DNA from: Paramacrobiotus metropolitanus
Lineage: Eukaryota; Tardigrada; Eutardigrada; Parachela; Macrobiotidae
Direction: 5' to 3'
NCBI RefSeq assembly: GCF_019649055.1
Contig: NW_026570243.1
Span: 1,054,001 to 1,118,000, forward strand
Length of the DNA: 64,000 nucleotides
The translations under genes were made by a program, and so were the position numbers. This document shows positions 55,605-64,000 of this stretch, in pieces (the first letter of the stretch is position 1; each line of letters begins with the position of its first letter). The notes under the pieces were generated by a model. The model saw only the letters and a program-made list of their open reading frames with translations. It was not told the origin of the DNA and ran no database searches.

Positions 55605-57339
55605 TGCAGTTAAACGCTTTGATTTTTTGCTGACACAAAATTACATTTTATAAGAGTAAGGGGAAGAGTAATCTCCAGATTTTATTTTTCTGTTTTTGCC
55701 TTTTGTAACAAATCAGTTTCCGGTCGTGTATTAGTTGCATGTGTGCTGGGTCGGCTAACATTCAGTAATGAACTATTTAATATTATATTTTAGAATTAGA
55801 ATTAGATCAAAAATATAAGGAGGTAGGTTTTACAGGACTCGTATACTGTGCTTAATTAATCAATCTTTCGTTCTTTGAAATGTTTCTGTAGCCTGTGCGT
55901 ATATTTGTGATTGGAACAGATCGCCAACAAAAAAGGCAAAAATTAAAGACTGACAACTATCGGTGTTTTAAAGTATTTTATTACTTTTATGCCATCTGTC
56001 TGATTGTTCCTGTAAACGTTGCTTAAAACGTATTCAGGAGTGCAGATATGGTGTTTTACTGTTTTCTTATAACTTCAACCCCGAATTTTTGTCAGTGGAT
56101 TTACGTAAGAGTATGGTAGGCATTCCTTACGCCACTGGGTTACCAAGCTATATTGTCAAGGACAACAACCGGAAGTTGTGCACGCGAGCGGCATGCGTAG
56201 CGACGGAGGGCCATTGCGTTTGCTTTCACAATTATCGATTGGCGAACCGGCGGCTCTTCGTTAACTGTACATGTGGGCAAATAAGCAACCGTTGTTTATG
56301 CACAGCCTCAGTTATTTTGCCTACGAGTCGTCTCGCCTCGTATAGAAGTCGTTCCGTAAAATAAGCGGTATGAAAAGAGTTTACTCAGTTACCGAAACGT
56401 AAATAACTGTTTTACCAAAAGCACATAGTGGCAATATAAATATAAGGAAGATGTAAGATGGCTTAAAAACGCGTGATGAAATGTTTCTTGTTTGCTTTTT
56501 TTGTGGACCGGTCATGAGTCCTGTCCGACTTCCTGGTGAATGTTCCAGAAGCATTTGGATATTTTAGAAGCAAAACAATTATAAAAAGTTGTTGAATACG
56601 GTGAACGAATTTATGGGAATGCCAACGATCTTACGTATACTTATTCTTTGTGTTATCGTCTAATCGCCTACCGGAAGTTCACACTGCACAGTGAGTTTAT
56701 GTGTGCAACCAGCACTGCAAACTAAGGTTCATTGCAAAACTACGGCGCTGCAATGCCGCGGTCAAATTGGTACGAAGAAAATAAAAATAAGTAACACACT
56801 TGTATCAGCTGCATGTGAGGAACTCGGGAAATGTAATGTACAGTACTCCGCTTGCCACACCGAAATAACACACTGTTTAACATACATACTTATAGTTGTA
56901 CCGCTTGTACGTAGCGCGGAATCGGATGCCGCACTGATTATACTGCATGTACTTTGGAACACTATCGGTTCGCCGGTGAAATGTCGATCGATGCCATGGT
57001 TGTTTGTACGCATGCTTTTATGTAATCAAGTAAAAACTTTGTTTCCGCAATTCACATGCATGCATGCACGTTGTGCTTAACGGTAATGTGAGCAGCATAT
57101 CGAGCTGTAGTCAAAAAATTAAACACGATATCTGAAAATTATTTTTAGCTATAGTGGCCTACTAGCGTTAGTACATACAGCTGCGTTATTTGATGATAAC
57201 CACAGTTTTCCGCTGCGCATTTTTTTGACAATTGCCAAAGTTTTTGTTGGTACTAGGCCTTTGTGTTTCTGCTGCAGATAACAAACTGCTCATCTTGTGC
57301 GCTTGTCAATAGCATCTGGAAGAAATATTTTGCTTCACA
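55605..57339. other. Intergenic stretch (1.7 kb), no gene seen
   Basis: Frames at about 56.1-56.4 kb and 56.7-57.1 kb have no coding character (Cys-rich, no family motif). It probably includes the 3' end of copy 3 and the promoter of copy 4. Confidence 0.4.
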
Positions 57340-59699
57340 ATGGAGAAGGCGACATTGCTGAAAATGTCGGATTCTGCCGGTCTTGGATCGATAGATTTCT
57401 TACCGGGCATGACAGCTGGTAGCGGTCCTTCCAATCGGCCGGAATTCGAACCATTTTCGGTGCTGGTGCAATGTGCCAACCAGTACCTGCGTAATAATCC
57501 TCATCTGACAGTCAACACTTGCGAGAGTGTCGAGTTTAAGGTTTCCAGCAAGGATGGATTCCGCGTTGATACGGTTAATTCTGTCTACACAGCGCACGGT
57601 ATGTACTTAGCTAATTAATAGCTATCGTATTTATACTAGCACTGCAGATTAATGCGTGTCATCATTGTACCTTGCTTTATAACTAAAATACTGTATGTAT
57701 TTGCATCCTTGAATTACTGCCAGTTTCTTTAAAAAATCTGTACAAATTTGTACAAAAATCTGTACAAATTTTGCATAGTTTTATGCGAATTTGTGGCGTG
57801 CCAGGAAGTTGACAATACAGAGTTCCAGACTCTTTGATTGATAACGATAATTTTGTGCCTTTCTATTCAACCGGAAAGCGGATCACGATAAAAATAACAA
57901 TGCAAAGCCACCACATATGTATATTGTATCTATATTAAATGAAGCGGCTCCGACGATCCTCATCCCTCATGCAATATATTACACACACTGAATGAAATAG
58001 GGCAATATGACGTCATTGGCACGTTTGCGCGTATAAGCTATAAACTACAAATCTACACGCGTGCACGCCAACTCTTGGCCGGTAATACGGTACAAAATTA
58101 TTATTTTAATGATTATTAATGCAGCTTTATTATTGTACTTTGTTTAATACAGCTGTACGACGACGTATTATTACATAATTTTCACTTGCGCAACTTAAAG
58201 CAAATAATTGATAAGTAAGTGCGCCCTGTGCTCGTATCACAATACAAAACTTAATAGTGTGTTGATGCGCATCCATACGATTACCTACGTTTTCAGGAGA
58301 GTCCGAAACACGCTATATTCGAGGTCTGCGATTATGGACACAAGTAAAAAGCGGCCACGGCAACAACTGCGATCAGATTGGCTACTGTAACTTCCTTCCG
58401 AGCATTCAAGGCGACAATGTGGAACGGTTGGATCGTTTGTTGTTCAAAATTAATCAGCAATTTGAAAGAAACCCCCTTCCTGGACAGATCGTAACAGTCG
58501 AAACACAACCAATAAAATGGGGATCGACAGGTAAACTGACTGGATAAACTCGTTCTGTTGTGTTTCGAGAGTACGTAATATTGTTCGAAAAAGATATTTT
58601 ACAACTTACATTTCGTTATAGGTTTGGATCCGGATCGGACTATCTGGACAGAGCGTGGTAATTCCAGTAGTCGATTCGTCAACCTTATCCGGATTTTTTA
58701 CTTACAAGGCCCACCGCAACCCTGTAAACTGGGAGTGCAGGATTTCTTGCCGGCCGTTTTAGATAGTGGTTTCCGATGGGGTGCATATCCCCAGGTGGAA
58801 GCCTTTCCGGTGGTGATGGACCGCGCAAGACAGTGGCTGCTCTCGGTGCCGCCGAATTATCGAGTGATCAATGTGCAGACCGTTACGTTCCGGTGGAGCC
58901 AAAATGATGGCGCCGATACCCAGAAAATGACCTATCACGAAGACAAAGCACACCTGAATTATATGAGGTCAGGAAAACACTGAATTAATATATATGTTAT
59001 GCGTGTCTTTAAATGCAAAAGATATAACAAAATTAAATCTGCGAAAATGGATTTACTTGTGTAATAATGTGATTCCCTAAACTTGATTATATATGTAAAA
59101 TTATTGTGTCTTACCAAAATAGGTATCTCCGTATACCGTACGTCATTGAAAACCCGGATCACCAAGTGGCAAGATCCACTATCCGATTGAATGCTAAACT
59201 CATAGCTCCTAACATGACCAGCGCACCAGGCATTTTGTTGGGTTCCGGTCAGTTCGAAAGCCAAGAGTCCACGCGCGCCCGTCTGGACCAGTGGGTGAAA
59301 TCCACCGGTGCCCGTGTGGTGTCCGCGGAGACCATAGTCATGCGACCCGATGGTGGAGGGGAAGGTCGCTATGGATTTGACAATATGCACACGTGGAACC
59401 AAATTCACCGCGTAAACAACGTATCCCAACGCAGTGATGAAAAGTTCGTATTTCTATACCGGATCTATACGGATGGGGCGTACGAAGACCCGGCAGGATG
59501 GCAAAATTCTACGAGACTCGAGGAGCACGCTCGCCAATCAGGTTGCAGAGGGATGAAGAAGGTTTTTCTCCTGTTTGGACTGGGTGTTCTGGCCATGTTT
59601 ATCCTTATTGGAATTGTAAGCCTGTATGGATGGATAACGCGAGGTCCAGAGGATAACAAAGACGCACTGCCACCCACCAATACAACGCAAACTCCGTAG
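57340..59699 (+). CDS. Four-module protein family, copy 4 (tail-anchored form)
   Basis: Exons 57340-57598, 58297-58530, 58622-58967 and 59123-59699, phases 1, 1, 2, giving 471 residues; the most complete copy. The N-terminus MEKATLLKMSDSAG has no signal peptide. Module 1: GSIDFLPGMTAG, FSVLVQCANQYLRNNPHLTV, CESVEF, RYIRGLRLW. Module 2: YCNFLPSIQGD, KINQQFERNPLPGQIVTVET, NLIRIFYLQG. Module 3: VQDFLPAVLDSG, RARQWLLSVPPNYRVINVQT, YLRIPYVIE. Module 4: QFESQESTRARLDQWVKSTG, FLYRIYTDG. A single C-terminal helix (KVFLLFGLGVLAMFILIGIV) and a short polar tail follow. This layout fits a tail-anchored protein whose modules face the cytosol. Intron 1 is about 0.7 kb and holds a 29-base block shared with copy 5. 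Confidence 0.85.
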
Positions 59700-60871
59700 C
59701 CGGCTCGATCGAAATGATGTCTACGCTTCCGATGCATGCGGTTTCGGTAGACCAGCGCACGTTTACTTATGTACTTGCCAGCTGAACATTTACAGATATA
59801 ACTAATCGTAATAAGTTATAAATGTGGATAATTTGGTGCTTCTTATTTACCAAAAACTATTGATCTGTACGCGGCTCTTTAATAGAAAGCTTCCAAGCGC
59901 TTTAATTTTTCGGTGCTTTAGTTTACACTTTGTTTGTACTGTAATTCTGTTGGGCAGTCGACTCTGCGTAATTCTCGTTGATCGTTTACGTTTATACCGT
60001 ATTACTGTATGCTGTTGTACCCGAGTGGAAAAATTGTTGCTTGTTTTTATTTGTCATTTTGTCTGACCAGTTTTATAAGACAAACGGTTATCTGATTTTG
60101 TGCCGTAATATACGTACGAGTAAAAATAAGCAGAAGCAAAAATCAGGAAGTAATTACGGCACAGAAAGCAAGTACAGCCTGTTGTGTTATGTCTTCGGTT
60201 AAATGATATTGATAATTGTTGAAAATAAATCACATCACCGCAACGAGTGCAGGAAAGGCGCCTGCACTGGCGGATAAAAGAAGAAACTCATCCATGTGCT
60301 GCCGTTAAAAATCCAGGACGAATACCTACAGTTTTGATATATACTATACTGTATTACAAACTCTGAATACGTAAAACACATGATTTGGGTCCGCGATATT
60401 TTCACGGTTCCTACGTAGTAGAAGTACTGCTACAATATTTTCTCGTTTAATTTCGCGATCGATACTGTATGTCTGACGGTTCTATCGATTTGGGAGTGAA
60501 AGTGCCGATCGATGTCGTCTATTCGCTTCCTGGAACTTCTGATGGAAGTCCAAAAATTTGTTATTGAAAATTAATTTAGTAAGCCTTAATACGCATAGTT
60601 GCGTTAATAATAATATATAATAATATAAGTTGCCTGCAACCTAACCACTATAGCTCGCCTATTTTTATCACTGTTAACACCACTCGAGCACCTACAGATC
60701 CGTTTGAAAAATTTGTTTGACAACTGGCAAAATTTTTGTTACGGAAATTTGAGACCACGTCTGCTTTTGGTGATATTTCCCCGCGCGGTAACAGCTCATG
60801 CGGTTTCTCCGGTAACAGCTCATGCGGTGCGAGCCGATAGTCTTTGAAGGGGGGAGATATTTCGCTTCAAA
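59700..60871. other. Intergenic stretch with a 19-bp tandem repeat before copy 5
   Basis: No gene seen. A 19-bp word, CGGTAACAGCTCATGCGGT, occurs twice at 60786-60804 and 60810-60828, just before the start codon at 60872. It may lie in the promoter or 5' leader of copy 5. Confidence 0.5.
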
Positions 60872-63319
60872 ATGGAAAAGGCGACGGTACTGAAAATGGC
60901 GGATTCTGCCGGTCTCGGTTCGGTAGACTTTTTACCGGAGATGTCTGCCAGTAGCGGTTCTTCCAGTCGACCGAAATTCGAATCATTTTCCGTGCTGGCG
61001 AAACGTGCCAATCATTATCTGCGCAACAATTCTCATTTCACAGTCAACACTTGTGAAAGTGTCGAATTTAAGGTTTCCAGCAAGGATGGATTTCTAGTTG
61101 ACACCTTAAACTCTGTCTACACAGCGCATGGTATGCAGTTTTAGCAATGGCTCGATCGTTGTTCAGTAAACAATTGTACCGGCTTAAAGTCCCAAAGCTT
61201 AATCAGTGATGAAAAAATTAACATAATATCTCGTATTGCAAGCAGTTACGACCCTTTCGGCGACTGGCAGTTTTTTTAAAAAATCAGGCATTTGTCAAGT
61301 ACGAATTGTTTACAGATAATTATCATGAAGCTATCATGAAATTTCCAAGTTACCTTGAAACACTATGCTCGTATTCTGCACTGCATTACGCACTTTCATC
61401 AGAAAGTTGACAGCAAGTTGTAACGATGCATTAACTTTGTAACGTTCAGTGTAACCAGCGGGTATTTAAAATTAATACCTTGGCGAAAACCACTGTGAAA
61501 AGAAGCGGTTTCAACGATCTTTACCGCTTCCTTTCCTTACAGTTAAGTAATTTGCATTTACGCAAACTGTACTCACTGAATAAAATAGTTCAATATGACG
61601 TCCGGGGCGCGCCTCCCGTAATTTCTGTACGCGTGTAGACTCCTTCCTCTATAAAACATATTGAGATTTCTTCATGCAGTAGTATCAGTACTTTTATGTA
61701 AAATTGTGCATTGCATTGGCGCTATAACCGATAAAATGCACCGTTTTTAAATATATCGACTCCCCGTGTCATGACTAACTGACTTCTCTTAACAGGAACG
61801 AATCCGAGACACGCTACATTCGAGGTCTGCGGTTGTGGACACAAGTAAAAAGCGGCCATAACAGCAACTGCGATCAGATCGGTTACTACAACTTCCTTCC
61901 GATTATTCATGGCGACAATGTGGAACGACTTGATTCCCTTTTGGGCAGAATTAATCAACAATTCGAAAGGGACCGAATTCCTGGGCAGCTCATCACAGTC
62001 GAAACTCAACCAATAAAATGGGGGTCGACAGGTACAATGCGAGTACAGCGGTTAGTAAACGTACTGTATGTATCGCAAAACTTGGTACGAGTACGTCGTC
62101 TTTGAAAAAAATTGTAACATAGTAATAATTACTAGTACCTGTTACTTGTTAGGTTGTTGTAGTATTGTTACTTGTTGAAGGTGTTGTTGCAGTATGTTGA
62201 TGTTGTTTTACTTTCGGTAAGGTTTGCATCCCGATCGGACTAGCTGGACAGAACGTGGCGATTCAAGCTGCAACTTCGTCAATCTTATTCGGATATTTTA
62301 TTTACAAGGTCGACCGCAACGCTGCAAAGTGGAGGTGCAAGATTTCTTGCCGGCCGTTTTAGATAACAGTTTGCGGTATGCAGACTATCCCGTCGTGGAA
62401 GCGTTCCCACAGGTCATAGAACGTGCACGACAGTGGTTACTTTCAGCGCCGCCAAATTATCGAGTGATCAACGTGCAAACAGTCACTTTCCGGTGGAGTT
62501 ACAATGCTGGCGCAGATACAAAGAACATGTCGTATGATGAAGACGAAACAAAGCTGAATTATATGAGGTAAATAAAAATTTAATACGTGTAGATGCGTGG
62601 TTATTAGGTATAATTGAGAAGGTGCCTGAATGAATCAAAACTTCAAGTATGATGGCAATCTGCAAGCATATTCTACTCTGTATAATGGTTTTTAATGCAG
62701 CTGTAATTACCATAATTTAAAAATAACCAAAATTCCTTCCAAGAACTTGAATCACTTGCGTATTGTGCTGGGTTTATTAATGAAGTTACTCTACTCTAGG
62801 TATCTCCGTGTATCGTATATCATCGAAGACCCGTATCATCAAGTGGCAAGACCCACTATTCGACTACATGCCAAACTCTTCGCTCCGAACATGACGAGCG
62901 CACCGGGAATTTTGATAGGTTCCGGTCAGTTCGAAAGCCAAGAGTCCACGCGCGCCCGTCTGGACCAGTGGGTGAAATCCACCGGTGCCCGGGTGGTGTC
63001 CGCGGAGACCATAGTCATGCGACCCGATGGTGGAGGGGAAGGTCGCTATGGATTTGACAATATGCACACGTGGAATCAAACGCACCGTGTAAACAGGGTA
63101 GAACAACGCAATGATGAAAAGTTTGTTTTTCTGTACCGCATCTATACGGATGGGGCGTATGAAGACCCGGTCGGTTGGGAAAATTCAACGAGGCTCGAGC
63201 AACATGCCCTCCAATCGTCTAGTAGAGCGTGTAAAAAGATTTCGCTGCTGCTCGGATTAGGTGTCCTGGGCATATTGGCCATCGCTGGGATTGTGGCGCT
63301 GTATGGATATTTGAGATGA
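60872..63319 (+). CDS. Four-module protein family, copy 5 (tail-anchored form, problem at exon 1-2 join)
   Basis: Exons 60872-61130, 61796-62031, 62222-62567 and 62800-63319. Exons 1, 3 and 4 match copy 4 in boundaries and phase. Exon 2 has an open frame (GLRLWTQVKSGH, YYNFLPIIHGDNVERLD, GQLITVETQPIKW), but its canonical CAG acceptor at 61793-61795 gives GAACGAATCC, two bases longer than copy 4, so the join from exon 1 is out of frame and soon stops. No GT-AG alternative that restores the frame was found. Exon 4 ends in a membrane helix (ISLLLGLGVLGILAIAGIVALYGY) with almost no tail. It may be functional through a non-standard splice or shorter start, or a pseudogene in the making. Confidence 0.6.
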
Positions 63320-64000
63320 AATTCAGAGAATGACACTGACAAACTGCCACTTACCAGTACTACACAAATTCCGTATGTTACGTAATGGACTTTTCTGTGC
63401 ATGATTAATCTACTTACTCATTTAGACTTTGTCATCTCTGGCACTTTTGCCTATTTATACCGGCTTCTTTACGCTACTCACACACATTACTTCCATTCCT
63501 ACTTTTCTGCTCTGCCTTATTTCTTACTTTGTCGTATAATTAATAAACACACTACTGCGTGGATGACCTTTGGCCTGTAATATTTTGCTCTGCCTAAGTT
63601 TCGTAACAATTTTGGTCCTAACCCGACTGAGAAATACCTGAGTGGTGAAAACAGCCCGTCAACTTCCACTTTGGACCCCGGATTGCTGACCTTTGCCTGA
63701 ACCTCCTGCAGTCCCGGGGATCCACCTGTACATGCCAATGGACCACGAGTGACCAAGATTACCAGCATTTCGTGTCATACAGCATTCGGATTACAAAGAT
63801 AAGTGCCGGTTTTATAAGTTTTGTAAAATTTTCCCAAGCATTTCTGTTTTCTTTGAGTACTGTACTTAAAAACTACAATGAACATTCAGTTCGCACTTTA
63901 ACCCGTTCTTATCTGGCAGCGGTTAAGTTATTTAAGTACGATTAAATCAAATACTGCCAGTATCAGTACGGTACACAACATATAAACCTGCTGCGTTTCC
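63320..64000. other. 3' flank of copy 5, no gene seen
   Basis: Ordinary intergenic DNA to the window edge. No coding-like frame. Confidence 0.4.

Noticed and set aside
56089-57080. Cys-rich plus-strand frames between copies 3 and 4
   Set aside because: No signal peptide, repeats or family match; codon use looks random.
1-64000. CRISPR array, operons or bacterial genes
   Set aside because: No regularly spaced repeats, no ribosome-binding-site pattern; genes are intron-bearing animal genes.

Overview
This window reads as nuclear DNA of a small-genome ecdysozoan animal, most likely a tardigrade. The host genes have many short GT-AG introns, animal protein families (eIF3 subunit b, an AQP11/12-like aquaporin, an ionotropic receptor, two class A GPCRs, a deoxynucleoside kinase) and AT-rich intergenic DNA. 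The species call is an inference from gene style; nothing in the window proves it.

Layout. About 1-18.9 kb is one very large Ty3/gypsy-class LTR retroelement on the minus strand. It has a gag-pol core plus an extra long open frame on each side, and it runs off the left edge. About 19-37 kb is a host gene block: a small single-pass membrane protein, an AQP11/12-like channel, a secreted Gly-rich protein apparently spliced to a repeat-bearing tail, a 15-exon eIF3b gene, an ionotropic receptor and a five-exon secreted protein. About 37.7-63.3 kb holds five copies of one unrecognised gene family, all on the plus strand with the same four-exon structure. Copy 1 is separated from copies 2-5 by a LINE fragment, a gag-only LTR element, a deoxynucleoside kinase and two GPCRs.

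The most interesting content is the five-copy family. Each protein appears to be built from four tandem repeats of one module of about 80-110 residues, and the three introns fall at comparable places in modules 1-3. Copies 1 and 2 end without a membrane segment, while copies 3-5 end in one C-terminal transmembrane helix, so the cluster seems to hold soluble and tail-anchored versions. Copies 4 and 5 share a nearly identical 158-bp block, which suggests gene conversion. Copy 3 carries a one-base frameshift, and copy 5 does not join its first two exons in frame by canonical splicing.

All exon boundaries were worked out by hand from splice motifs, reading-frame continuity and, where available, the known protein family. 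No alignment or database search was run.
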